Assembly (NCBI GenBank): GCA_017303475.1
Contig: JAFLBO010000041.1
Location: 1 to 43,083, forward strand
Direction: 5' to 3'
Length of the DNA stretch: 43,083 nt
From: Chitinophagales bacterium
GTDB lineage: Bacteria; Bacteroidota; Bacteroidia; Chitinophagales; Saprospiraceae
Shown: in pieces, positions 34,101-42,956 of the stretch
Layout: every line of letters begins with the position of its first letter
Position numbering within the stretch: the first letter of the stretch is position 1
Program-made: the position numbers and the translations under genes
The notes under the pieces: model-generated
Databases searched by the model: none
What the model was told of the DNA's origin: nothing
Seen by the model: only the letters and a program-made list of their open reading frames with translations

Positions 34101-36416
34101 ATGTCTTATCTCGACGAGCTTAACCCCGTTCAACGTGCTGCTGTAACCAATATAGAAGGTCCGGTACTGGTCATTGCCGGTCCGGGATCAGGTAAAACCC
34201 GTGTTTTGACCTACCGGATTGCACATTTGCTTGAACATCATGTGCCGGCACGCGAAATTCTGGCGCTCACCTTTACCAACAAAAGCGCCCGGGAAATGAA
34301 AGACCGGATTGAAAAGGTGGTAGGATCATCCGCACAACAGGTGTGGGCAGGCACTTTTCACTCCATTTTTGCGCGGATATTGCGCTATGAGGCTGAAAAA
34401 ATCGGTTACCCATCCTCTTTTACCATTTATGATTCCGACGATACCTTAAGCGTCATAAAGGCTATCATCAAAGAAATGAACCTGGACCCAACTGTGTATA
34501 ACCCTTCTGCAGTACGGTCAAGAATTTCTTTGTGTAAAAGCAACCTGATTACACCCCCGCTTTACCGGCAAAATGCCGATATGATGCAACAAGACAGGGC
34601 TGCCAGGAAGCCTTACGTGGTGGATATTTATGAAAAATATGTTGCCCGTTGCCAGCGTTCCGGCGCCATGGATTTTGACGACCTGCTCTACCAACTTTAC
34701 CGTTTGTTTCAGCAAAACCCGGATAATGTAGTGGATAAATATCGGCGTCGGTTCAGGTTTGTGCATGTAGACGAGTTTCAGGATACCAACTTTTTACAAT
34801 ATGCAATAATTCGTCAGTTGGTAAAATATGAGGGTAGCCAGGAAAACGTTTTCATAGTGGGCGATGATGCGCAGAGTATCTATGCGTTCCGGGGAGCTAC
34901 CATCGACAACATCCTGGATTTTGAGAAGGACTACCCTACCCTGAAAACCTTTAAACTGGAACAAAACTACCGAAGTACGCACCATATCGTGGAGGCTGCC
35001 AATGAGGTAATCTCCTATAACCGCAGGCAACTACCTAAAACCATCTGGACAAGTCGAGAAGAACGTAATAAGATCAAACTACTGAAATGCGTAACCGACG
35101 ATGAGGAGGCCAAGCGGGTGGCCGACCTGATTCTGGAACAAAAACACCGGTACCACCTTCCCAATTCAGAAATTGCCGTTTTGTACCGAACAAACGCGCA
35201 AAGCCGGAAATTTGAGGAACATTTACGCAAAATCAACCTGCAATACCGTGTTTTTGGCGGCATGTCGTTCTACCAGCGTAAAGAGGTAAAAGACCTGATT
35301 GCTTACCTCAGGTTGGCGGTAAATCCCAGAGACGAAGAAGCCCTGCGCCGAATCATCAACTACCCCACACGCGGCATCAGCGATGCAACCATCGATAAAA
35401 TCAGTTCCCTGGCCGGAGCTACTAACAGTACCATGTGGGAAGCCATGTTGCACCCCGCCCTGGATATAACTGACCGGGCTAAAAAATCGCTGGCCGGATT
35501 CCGCAACATGGTGGAGGACTGGCAAAAACGAGCCGCCTCAGAATCGGCATTCAAGCTGGCTGCCGAGATATTGCGTAAATCAGGATTGCACGAATTACTC
35601 AAGGGCGACACCAGTCCGGAAGGTATTGGTCGACTGGAAAACGTAAACGCCGTTTTGGATGCCATTTCGGAGTTTGCAGATACCCAAAACGCCAATGCCA
35701 TCAACAATGATCCGGCACTGGCTGGAGGTTTTGAAGCCTCCCTGGCAGCATACCTGCAAACTATTACGCTCCTCACCGACGCCGATGATACGGCAGAAGG
35801 CTCGGATTATATTACCCTGATGAGTGTGCACTCAGCCAAGGGACTTGAGTTCAAGAGTGTTTTTGTTACAGGCATGGAAGAACAATTGTTCCCTTCATTT
35901 ATGTCGCTGGAAGATCCTAAAGGACTGGATGAAGAACGGCGTTTATTTTATGTGGCCATCACCAGGGCCAAAGAGCATTTAACCATCTGTTTTGCTCAAA
36001 ACCGGTATCGTTTTGGCCAGATCAGGGCCAATGAGCCTTCCAGATTTTTGGAAGAAATAGATATCAAACACTTTGATGTGGTGGGCGGCATTGGCGCTGC
36101 GCGCAATAGCTTTCAAGGGTCAAGAGAGCCGCAGCAAGCTACCCGACCAGGCGCCAGTTTAAGTGGAAATTTTGCCAACCCAAGACTGCGCACCATGCAG
36201 CAGGCAGCAAATGCCAGGGTGAATACACCTATTGAAGCATCCCCGGTGGAAGCTTTGGTGGAAGGAGTGAGTGTATTGCACCAAAAATTCGGGGAAGGGC
36301 AAATTGTGAGCGTAGAAGGCCCAAAAGACAACCGTGTAGCAACCATCCGTTTTAAAAATGACGATATGCCTGAACGGAGGATTGTATTGAAATTCGCGAA
36401 GTTGCAGGTGATATAG
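34101..36416 (+). CDS. pcrA: UvrD/PcrA-type superfamily 1 DNA helicase
   Basis: The protein has 771 aa from the ATG at 34101 (MSYLDELNPVQRAAV is the usual start). Motifs are in order: Walker A AGPGSGKT (residues 26-33), LTFTNKSAREM, motif II VDEFQDTN, motif III VGDDAQSIYAFRGA, motif IV LEQNYRS, late motifs SVHSAKGLEFKSVFV and FYVAITRAKEHL, then a PcrA-type C-terminal tail (VLHQKFGEGQIVSVEGPKDN). It is a 3'-5' helicase that unwinds DNA in repair and replication restart. It is divergent from nadD and has a 28-bp inverted repeat right after its stop. Confidence 0.93.
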   Translation: MSYLDELNPVQRAAVTNIEGPVLVIAGPGSGKTRVLTYRIAHLLEHHVPAREILALTFTNKSAREMKDRIEKVVGSSAQQVWAGTFHSIFARILRYEAEKIGYPSSFTIYDSDDTLSVIKAIIKEMNLDPTVYNPSAVRSRISLCKSNLITPPLYRQNADMMQQDRAARKPYVVDIYEKYVARCQRSGAMDFDDLLYQLYRLFQQNPDNVVDKYRRRFRFVHVDEFQDTNFLQYAIIRQLVKYEGSQENVFIVGDDAQSIYAFRGATIDNILDFEKDYPTLKTFKLEQNYRSTHHIVEAANEVISYNRRQLPKTIWTSREERNKIKLLKCVTDDEEAKRVADLILEQKHRYHLPNSEIAVLYRTNAQSRKFEEHLRKINLQYRVFGGMSFYQRKEVKDLIAYLRLAVNPRDEEALRRIINYPTRGISDATIDKISSLAGATNSTMWEAMLHPALDITDRAKKSLAGFRNMVEDWQKRAASESAFKLAAEILRKSGLHELLKGDTSPEGIGRLENVNAVLDAISEFADTQNANAINNDPALAGGFEASLAAYLQTITLLTDADDTAEGSDYITLMSVHSAKGLEFKSVFVTGMEEQLFPSFMSLEDPKGLDEERRLFYVAITRAKEHLTICFAQNRYRFGQIRANEPSRFLEEIDIKHFDVVGGIGAARNSFQGSREPQQATRPGASLSGNFANPRLRTMQQAANARVNTPIEASPVEALVEGVSVLHQKFGEGQIVSVEGPKDNRVATIRFKNDDMPERRIVLKFAKLQVI

Positions 36417-36423
36417 GAGCGGG

Positions 36424-36509
36424 TTACCACTAAGCCACGGAGGGCACAAAGAGATACTGAGAGCGCGCTCCCTTAGTATCCCTTTGTGCCCTCCGTGGCT
36501 TAGTGGTAA
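36424..36509. repeat. Perfect 28-bp inverted repeat (dual terminator / repeat element)
   Basis: TTACCACTAAGCCACGGAGG plus GCACAAAG (36424-36451) is the exact reverse complement of 36482-36509, with GATACT/AGTATC pairing further inside, so the whole gap can fold as one hairpin of about 86 nt. It fills the convergent gap between the helicase stop (36416) and the fabG stop (36514). Confidence 0.88.
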
Positions 36510-36513
36510 AAAA

Positions 36514-37254
36514 TTAAATATTCAACCCGCCACAAACAGAAATAACCTGTCCGGTGATGTAGGCGCCCATATCGGAGGCCAGGAACACACAGGTGTTGGC
36601 TACATCGTCGCCGGAGCCGAGGCGCTTGAGCGGGATGGCAGATAAGTATCCTTCTTTCGTTTTTTCATCCAGTGCATCTGTCATTTCTGTGGCTATGAAG
36701 CCCGGCGCTACAGCATTGCACCGAATACCGCGGGAGCCATATTCTTTGGCAATAGATTTGGAAAAACCAATGATGCCTGCTTTGGATGCGGCATAGTTGG
36801 CTTGTCCCTGCTGCCCGAATACACCCACCACAGAACTCATATTGATGATACTTCCGCCGGTGCGGATCATCGGTTTGAGGGCGTGTTTGGTCAGGTTGAA
36901 CACAGATTTGAGGTTGGTTTGAATTACCTCATCCCACTGTTGTTCCGTCATACGCAGCATCAGGGTATCCCGGGTAATACCGGCGTTATTGATCACAATA
37001 TCCAGTTTGCCAAAATCAGCTACCACCTGGCCGATGAGCGTTTCCGCCTGGGCAAAATCGCCGGCATCGCTTTGATAGGCTTTGGCATTGGCGCCAAGCT
37101 CGGCAGCCAGTTTTTCGGCTCTGGCCTGTGAAGAAGGAGATACATACGTGAAAGCTACTTTCGCGCCGTTTGCTATAAACTTGCGCACAAGCGCTTCGCC
37201 AATACCACGTGAGCCGCCGGTAATCAGGGCTACTTTTCCGTCGAGTAATGTCAT
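36514..37254 (-). CDS. fabG: 3-oxoacyl-ACP reductase (FabG-type SDR)
   Basis: The protein has 246 aa. The TGGSRGIG motif (residues 12-19), NNAG (NNAGITRDTLML), Ser in MSSVVGVFG, and YAASKAG give the full SDR Ser-Tyr-Lys set. NNAGITRDTLMLRM and IPLKRLGSGDDVAN are typical of FabG, which reduces 3-oxoacyl-ACP with NADPH in fatty-acid synthesis. The C-terminus (VSVCGGLNI) is slightly unusual against the common VDGG form. It is cytoplasmic. The serine dehydratase gene starts upstream on the same strand (54-nt gap), where GAACTTTG with an upstream TTG suggests a separate promoter. Confidence 0.9.
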   Translation of the reverse strand: MTLLDGKVALITGGSRGIGEALVRKFIANGAKVAFTYVSPSSQARAEKLAAELGANAKAYQSDAGDFAQAETLIGQVVADFGKLDIVINNAGITRDTLMLRMTEQQWDEVIQTNLKSVFNLTKHALKPMIRTGGSIINMSSVVGVFGQQGQANYAASKAGIIGFSKSIAKEYGSRGIRCNAVAPGFIATEMTDALDEKTKEGYLSAIPLKRLGSGDDVANTCVFLASDMGAYITGQVISVCGGLNI

Positions 37255-37308
37255 AATGGAATGAAAATGTTGGTTTTAGGAGCTGCAAAGTTCAGAAAAG
37301 TTGCCGGA

Positions 37309-38715
37309 TTAACACTCAACTACGTTCACGGAAATATTCACCGCTAGTCCACCATCGGCCGTTTCCTTGTATTTGGTGTTCATATCGTTGGCGGTATCCT
37401 TCATGGTTTTGATAACCGCATCCAGGCTTACTTTGGCTTTTCCCGGATCGCCTTCCAGGGCAATCTGACTCGCTGTGATGGCTTTGATGGCGCCCATGGT
37501 ATTGCGCTCAATACAGGGCACCTGCACCAATCCACCGATGGGGTCGCAGGTCATACCCAGGTGGTGCTCCATAGCAATTTCTGCCGCCATCATCACCTGA
37601 CCGTAATTACCGCCCAAACATTCAGTCAGCGCACCAGCTGCCATTGCCGACGACACCCCGATTTCTGCCTGACAACCGCCCATTGCAGCTGAAATGGTAG
37701 CACCTTTTTTAAACAAACTGCCCAGCTCTCCGGCAGTAAGCAGGAATTTTACTATGTCTTCTTCCAGAAAAGAATCGCTGAAGCACACATGGTACATTAA
37801 AACGGCCGGAATAACCCCTGCCGCTCCATTGGTCGGCGCTGTGACCACCCGGCCAAAAGCCGCGTTTTCTTCATTCACAGCCAGCGCAAAGCAGCTCACC
37901 CACTTCAAAATATCCTGGAAAGTATGGCCGCCCCGGCTGATTTGCCTTACCCAATCTTCTGCATTGTGATAAGGTTTGCCGTGCAACAACTTCCTGCTGA
38001 GCGGCGCAGCTCTTCTCACTACATCCAGGCCTCCCGGCAGAATTCCATCGGTATGGCAGCCCTGATAAATGCAATCGCGCATAACCAGCCAGATATTCAT
38101 TAATTCCTTCCGGATCTGATCGGCATTTCTCCAGCTAAGCTCGTTTTGCCACACAATTTCAGAAACGTTTTTCCCTTCCCTGTCACAATACACTTTCAGT
38201 TCTTCAGCCTGATCAATGGGAAAAGGCAGGTGTTTGGAGGAAGCGGCATCCTGCTCGCCTTCTTTTACCACAAAGCCTCCGCCAACGGAGTAATAGGTAT
38301 GAGAAACGCCCTCACCATTGTGGTAAAATGCCCTGAAAATCAAACCGTTGGCATGATAGGGCAAGGTTTGGTCGTACAGAAAAACCACGTCCGTTTCGGG
38401 ATCAAAGGGAATGGTATGGCGCCCATCCAGATGAATGGTTTTGGTATCGTGAATGCGTTGAAAATTCCGTTGCACATCATCTACCGGGATGGTAACCGGA
38501 TCATCTCCATTGAGCCCCAGCAACACAGCCAGATCGGTGCCGTGTCCTTTTCCGGTCTTCGCCAGTGAGCCATATAATTCAACCTGTACCTGCCGGACTT
38601 CCTCGGGTCGGATTTCCTTCAAAAAACGTTGTGCTGCCCTCCAGGGGCCCATGGTATGAGAGCTACTCGGCCCAATGCCGATTTTAAATATATCAAAAAC
38701 GGAAATTCTTTCCAT
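37309..38715 (-). CDS. sdaA: L-serine ammonia-lyase (L-serine dehydratase), iron-sulfur type
   Basis: The protein has 468 aa, a single-chain enzyme with the beta and alpha domains joined. It begins SVFDIFKIGIGPSSSHTMGP, the classic start. Candidate [4Fe-4S] Cys residues lie in the alpha domain (GGCQAEIGVSS, ECLGG, GMTCDPIGGLVQVPCIERN). The enzyme deaminates L-serine to pyruvate and ammonia in the cytoplasm. It is separated from the divergent MFS gene by a repeat of GACGG phrases. Confidence 0.92.
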   Translation of the reverse strand: MERISVFDIFKIGIGPSSSHTMGPWRAAQRFLKEIRPEEVRQVQVELYGSLAKTGKGHGTDLAVLLGLNGDDPVTIPVDDVQRNFQRIHDTKTIHLDGRHTIPFDPETDVVFLYDQTLPYHANGLIFRAFYHNGEGVSHTYYSVGGGFVVKEGEQDAASSKHLPFPIDQAEELKVYCDREGKNVSEIVWQNELSWRNADQIRKELMNIWLVMRDCIYQGCHTDGILPGGLDVVRRAAPLSRKLLHGKPYHNAEDWVRQISRGGHTFQDILKWVSCFALAVNEENAAFGRVVTAPTNGAAGVIPAVLMYHVCFSDSFLEEDIVKFLLTAGELGSLFKKGATISAAMGGCQAEIGVSSAMAAGALTECLGGNYGQVMMAAEIAMEHHLGMTCDPIGGLVQVPCIERNTMGAIKAITASQIALEGDPGKAKVSLDAVIKTMKDTANDMNTKYKETADGGLAVNISVNVVEC

Positions 38716-38716
38716 A

Positions 38717-38775
38717 GATCGACGGTTGACGGCCGACGGCCGACGGGTTATGGTGGACGGCCTGAGGCCTGTGGT
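38717..38775. repeat. Short tandem GACGGCC-phrase repeat in the divergent spacer
   Basis: The phrase GACGGCCGACGG recurs with small changes (GACGGTTGACGGCCGACGGC, TGGACGGCCTGAGGCC). It has a different composition from the genes around it and contains no ORF. It lies 1 nt upstream of the serine dehydratase start, so it may sit in that gene's leader. Confidence 0.55.
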
Positions 38776-38867
38776 GTTTAATAATTTCCGGCAAAAGTAG
38801 GCAAAGCCGGAACCTGATAGTGGTTCTTTTGTTCCTTTGCCGGGAAAAATTCAATCTGTCTGTCTTC

Positions 38868-40124
38868 ATGCTTCCTAATACTCAGGCATACGCGGCGTTG
38901 CACATACCGGACTACCGAAGGTTTTTGGCAATGCGTTTGATGACCACGCTGACGGTGCAGATTATGTCGGTATCGGTGGGCTATTATGTCTATGAACTCA
39001 CTAATGATCCGCTGATGTTGGGATTTATTGGTCTTACTGAGGCTATTCCGGCCATTGGGATCAGTTTGTGGGCCGGGCATCTGGCAGATAAACGCAACCG
39101 ACGCAATATCCTGGTTGGGTGCATTTCAGTACTCCTGGTGTGTTCTATTGCTTTGCTGATGGTAGCATTAAATCAGGACCGGATGCCCCGCTCCACCCTG
39201 ATCTTCAGCATTTATGGCATCATTTTCTTTACTGGCATTTCCCGCGGTTTTTTTAGCCCAACCAATTTTGCCTTTTTACCGCAAATAGTAGATCGGGATA
39301 AATTGCAAAATGCCATTAGTTGGAACAGTAGCACCTGGGAGGTTGCCAGTATTACCGGCCTGGGACTCGGTGGCTTGATTTATGGTTTTGGAGGCGTTTC
39401 AGCCGCTTTTGGCACCATGAGTGTATTATGTGGCCTGGCCCTGGTTTTTGTGCTGCAAATTGCGCCCAGAGGTGTTCCGCCTTTCGACCGTTCAGAAACA
39501 GCCGTTCAGCGTATCAAGGCCGGATTACACTTTGTTTTCAGCAAACAAGTCATCATAGGCGCCATCGCCATGGATTTGTTTGCTGTATTTTTTGGTGGAG
39601 CCGTGGCTTTAATGCCTGTTTTTGCTAAAGATATCCTGCACGTTGGTCCTCAGGGAGCCGGTATCCTGCGCGCTTCCATGGCGGTTGGCGCCATTACCAT
39701 GGCTATATTCCTGGCACACAGGCCATTGGGTAAAAATGCAGGGAAAATCATGTTGCTGTGTGTGGCAGGATTTGGCCTGTGTAATATCTTTTTCGGGCTA
39801 AGTACCAACTTCTTCCTCTCCTGCCTGCTCCTGCTTCTGGCCGGTATGTTCGATGAGGTGAGTGTATTTATTCGCTCAGCGTTGGTTCAATTCCAAACGC
39901 CGGAAAACATGAAAGGGAGGGTATCTTCCGTTAGTTCTATTTTCATTACCTCCAGCAACGAATTGGGCGCTTTTGAGAGCGGTCTGGCTGCCCGGTTCAT
40001 GGGCACCGTACCTTCCGTAGTATTTGGCGGATTAATGACCCTGGGCGTGGTGGCATTCACCTGGTGGCGGGCCCCAAAACTCAGAAATTACGATTTTGAA
40101 GGACAAACAGATCATTTGCCCTGA
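38868..40124 (+). CDS. MFS transporter (EntS/MFS_3-like exporter)
   Basis: The protein has 418 aa from the ATG at 38868; the extension to 38820 starts with GTG and adds a polar leader. About 12 hydrophobic segments are visible, with the MFS loop motif GHLADKRNRRNILVGC after helix 2 and a central loop near residues 195-215. The sequence resembles the EntS/YfiS-type exporter family. Substrate is unknown. Its 3' end overlaps the convergent anti-sigma gene by 13 nt. Confidence 0.87.
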   Translation: MLPNTQAYAALHIPDYRRFLAMRLMTTLTVQIMSVSVGYYVYELTNDPLMLGFIGLTEAIPAIGISLWAGHLADKRNRRNILVGCISVLLVCSIALLMVALNQDRMPRSTLIFSIYGIIFFTGISRGFFSPTNFAFLPQIVDRDKLQNAISWNSSTWEVASITGLGLGGLIYGFGGVSAAFGTMSVLCGLALVFVLQIAPRGVPPFDRSETAVQRIKAGLHFVFSKQVIIGAIAMDLFAVFFGGAVALMPVFAKDILHVGPQGAGILRASMAVGAITMAIFLAHRPLGKNAGKIMLLCVAGFGLCNIFFGLSTNFFLSCLLLLLAGMFDEVSVFIRSALVQFQTPENMKGRVSSVSSIFITSSNELGAFESGLAARFMGTVPSVVFGGLMTLGVVAFTWWRAPKLRNYDFEGQTDHLP

Positions 40125-40687
40125 TCGCCCTGCGTAAAGAACGACATCAACTCTGGCGTATCGCCCAGTGAGGTGCCGATGGCTTGTTGTGTGGTTGGAT
40201 CAGGAAGGTAAAGCGGCGCCGCCGGAATGATATTTGAAGGTACTGGCTGTAAAGCTATGGGCTCAGGCAGAGGTGCCGGAGCAGGAACCAAACGGGTTTT
40301 ATACACCACTTTTTCGTGCCATTTGATGCGTTCCACCCATACCGTATCGGTTTTTTGTTGGATTACCGGCACTTGTTTTTCCTGCATTACTACCGGCCTG
40401 ACCACCCACATCATTCCCCACCCCATTGCAAGTATGCCCAGCGCCAGCCAAAGGTTCACCTTTATGCCTTCCGACTTCGGGAATTGAGCCATCACACGCG
40501 CGCGCAACCGCTCAGGCGCAACCACCGAGGCATCCATTGCTTCGGCCGTTTGCAGCATCCGCCTGATTTGATCGTATTCTTCACGGGGCATCATGGAAAG
40601 CACCAGTGCTTTTTCCGCATTGCTCAAGCGTTCAAATGCCTTTTCTTTTGCTAATTGTTCAATTTTATCCAACATAATGCTAAGCAT
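40112..40687 (-). CDS. Membrane anti-sigma-like protein, coupled to ECF sigma gene
   Basis: The protein has 191 aa from the ATG at 40687, which overlaps the sigma gene stop (TAATG), so translation is coupled; a second ATG at 40675 (MLDKIEQLA) is possible. A cytoplasmic helical N-terminus (LSNAEKALVLSMMPREEYDQ) is followed by one transmembrane helix at residues about 98-116 (LWLALGILAMGWGMMWVV), then a proline-rich extracytoplasmic tail. This is the layout of a membrane anti-sigma factor, though no standard zinc motif is seen. It overlaps the MFS gene stop. Confidence 0.78.
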   Translation of the reverse strand: MLSIMLDKIEQLAKEKAFERLSNAEKALVLSMMPREEYDQIRRMLQTAEAMDASVVAPERLRARVMAQFPKSEGIKVNLWLALGILAMGWGMMWVVRPVVMQEKQVPVIQQKTDTVWVERIKWHEKVVYKTRLVPAPAPLPEPIALQPVPSNIIPAAPLYLPDPTTQQAIGTSLGDTPELMSFFTQGDQGK

Positions 40688-41241
40688 TAAAAGTATGTGC
40701 CCGCCAATTGTGTGCGCAACTGACGAATGGCATGGTGCAACCTGGACTTGACCGTACCCTCCGGACAATCCAGTATTTCTGCAATTTCAGGCACGGTTAG
40801 TCCTTCCTGATAACGTAACACAAAACATTGCCGCTGCGCATCGGGTAGTGCGGTAATTTGCTGCCGGAGCCTGGTTTCCAGCCAATCAGGCTCCGGCATA
40901 TCCGGCAACTCATTGGCCCAGATATCTACCGGTTCAGGTTCCGGAAGCGGTGGGCGCCGGAATTCATTCCTGCAGAGATTGGTTGCCAGCGTGTAAACCC
41001 AGGTTTTGAACCGTTTCTCCGGGTTGAACAAATGTGGCTTTTCAATAATTTTGAGAAAAAGCTCCTGGGTAAGGTCTTCAGCCCTGGCGGCATCCCGCTG
41101 CAACATGCGGAAGAAAAAGCGGTACATCCGCGTACTGTACCGTTCGTACAGTTCCGCAAATGCCCGCTCATGTCGCTGCGCAATGGCTTGCATCAGCGCT
41201 TCATCCGTGTAGCTGTGATATGTTCGCCGGAATAATGGCAT
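40687..41241 (-). CDS. ECF-type RNA polymerase sigma factor
   Basis: The protein has 184 aa. Region 2 is RMYRFFFRMLQRDAARAEDL followed by TQELFLKIIE and KTWVYTLATNLCRNEFRR; region 4 is LPDAQRQCFVLRYQEGLTVP, then EIAEILDCPEGTVKSRLHHA. Its start lies 2 nt after the stop of the FGE-domain gene, and its stop overlaps the anti-sigma start, so the three genes form a tight operon. It probably responds to an envelope signal passed by the downstream membrane protein. Confidence 0.9.
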   Translation of the reverse strand: MPLFRRTYHSYTDEALMQAIAQRHERAFAELYERYSTRMYRFFFRMLQRDAARAEDLTQELFLKIIEKPHLFNPEKRFKTWVYTLATNLCRNEFRRPPLPEPEPVDIWANELPDMPEPDWLETRLRQQITALPDAQRQCFVLRYQEGLTVPEIAEILDCPEGTVKSRLHHAIRQLRTQLAGTYF

Positions 41242-41243
41242 GT

Positions 41244-42860
41244 TTATTCTTCAATAACTTCCATGAAGACCCGGAATCCTACGGCAGGACTAGGCAATGT
41301 ATACTCCTTAACAGGCATCACTTGTCCATAATAGGCTTCGTCCTGCCAGCTGCCACCCTTGGCTTTACCCGGTTGATCAATCATCTCGGCCACATTCCCG
41401 GAAATTGCATACAAGCCAAAATCATTCGGGAAATAGGAATCTACTTTTACCGGGAAAAATCCGCCATCGTTGGATTCAGGTTTTAGCTGACTAACATCCT
41501 TTATATCTGTCAAAGGTGAAGTCTGGGCTGGACAATTGCCGCATGGTTCTTTGGCATTGTAATTCCCAAGATAACAGCCTTTGGAATTGCGCACAAAATA
41601 ACCACCCCAGGGATACGGGGCATCTCCCCTGCCCGCACGCGCTGCACGTATCCATTCTTCCTCTGAGGGCAAACGAAACAGTACTTTTTTAAACTTCTTT
41701 TTCTCCTGAGAACTGTTGTACACCATGGTAATCCAGGCACAATACTTCTGGGCAGCCTCGTAGCTAATGTTCTGTACCGGGCAATTGGGTTCATCCGGAT
41801 GAGCATGTTCAAAAACCCTGTTTTCCGGAAGCGATCGCCATTCTGCCGGCAACAGCGAATACCAGTCGGTTTTCCCTGTTTTGCAAGTTGCCAGCTGCTC
41901 AAATTCTTTATTTTTGACCAAATCGGTTAAAAATTGTTCAAATTGGGCATTGGTAGTTTCTATAGATGAGGCGTACAATCGATCGCTCACCTTTTTCATA
42001 TTCTTTTCCAAGGATCTCGGACTCATTACCGACAACACCGGGCTTGCAGGTACTTCCGGACCAAAAAAGGCGCGAACTTCTTCCTCACGGCCACCTTCAC
42101 GGGCTATTTTAAGCGCCAGGTTTTGCATCCGGTCTGCTTTGGTAAATTCTCCTGCAGTTCCATAATGCCGGTACAGCATCAGTACTGCTGGCAAATAGTT
42201 GAGGTTCACCCGCGCTACTGTGGCAGGATCTTTTTCCGGTTCAAAGCTCAGCTCCAGATAATCAGTCCGAAAACGGTTTTCAAAATTGTAGCGCAGGTTT
42301 GCCAGGTTATCAAAAGGCATCCCGCTGTATTTCAGTGCCAGACCGGTCAGGTATAGTTTATCCCGGTCAGTTTGCAATACTTCCTTATTGGTCATGCTGC
42401 CAAAATATACCGGTTTAGGGGAAGCTTTTGGGGAAGGATGCACCAGTTTGTACAGAAACTCCTGCAGATTACTGTTTGCCGGGATCCAGTTTAGGCCTTC
42501 GGTTTCCAGGGTTCTGGAGCGATAGTTCGGGTCCTGCAGCCATTGAAAGCTCAGCACACTCACGTCCTGGCGCACGCCCAGGGCATATTGCAACAGGAGA
42601 GCAGGGTAAGTATCGGTTTCCTGCTGGGTAAACAGGATAGCATTTTGCTCTACCGACATCAGGGCATTAAAATTCCAGTTGAGCAGGCCGGGAGAAAAGG
42701 AACCGCTTGCGTACCATTCCTTACAAATAGCGGCAACCTCCTGTCGGTTGCCAGCCATTTCAGCGGCCTTGATACGGTTTTCAAAGTCGCCGGTGGAGGC
42801 ATACATGATCCGGGGTAAAACAATCAGGCCCCAAAACAACAGAACAATGGATGTTTTCAT
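41244..42860 (-). CDS. Secreted FGE-sulfatase-domain protein with TMEM260-like N-terminal module
   Basis: The protein has 538 aa with a signal peptide (MKTSIVLLFWGLIVLPRIMY, cut near AS). Residues about 70-110 (NAILFTQQETDTYPALLLQY, then GVRQDVSVLSFQWL) resemble the soluble tail motif of DUF2723/TMEM260 proteins. Residues about 285-538 are an FGE/SUMF1-type fold (YEAAQKYCAWITMVY, RLPSEEEWIRAARAGRG, YPWGGYF, GLYAISGNVAEM, GGSW, VGFRV). The Cys of true formylglycine-generating enzymes is absent (GFRVFMEV), so it is probably structural, like GldJ/GldK. It is the first gene of an operon with an ECF sigma factor (2-nt gap) and an anti-sigma-like protein. Confidence 0.86.
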   Translation of the reverse strand: MKTSIVLLFWGLIVLPRIMYASTGDFENRIKAAEMAGNRQEVAAICKEWYASGSFSPGLLNWNFNALMSVEQNAILFTQQETDTYPALLLQYALGVRQDVSVLSFQWLQDPNYRSRTLETEGLNWIPANSNLQEFLYKLVHPSPKASPKPVYFGSMTNKEVLQTDRDKLYLTGLALKYSGMPFDNLANLRYNFENRFRTDYLELSFEPEKDPATVARVNLNYLPAVLMLYRHYGTAGEFTKADRMQNLALKIAREGGREEEVRAFFGPEVPASPVLSVMSPRSLEKNMKKVSDRLYASSIETTNAQFEQFLTDLVKNKEFEQLATCKTGKTDWYSLLPAEWRSLPENRVFEHAHPDEPNCPVQNISYEAAQKYCAWITMVYNSSQEKKKFKKVLFRLPSEEEWIRAARAGRGDAPYPWGGYFVRNSKGCYLGNYNAKEPCGNCPAQTSPLTDIKDVSQLKPESNDGGFFPVKVDSYFPNDFGLYAISGNVAEMIDQPGKAKGGSWQDEAYYGQVMPVKEYTLPSPAVGFRVFMEVIEE

Positions 42861-42956
42861 AAACTCAAGTTTGACGTGTTGATATGTTTTTGAAAAGTGA
42901 GATAGCCTGAATACACGCCATTTTACTGACCGTTCAATGTTGGGGATTTTTTTTTC

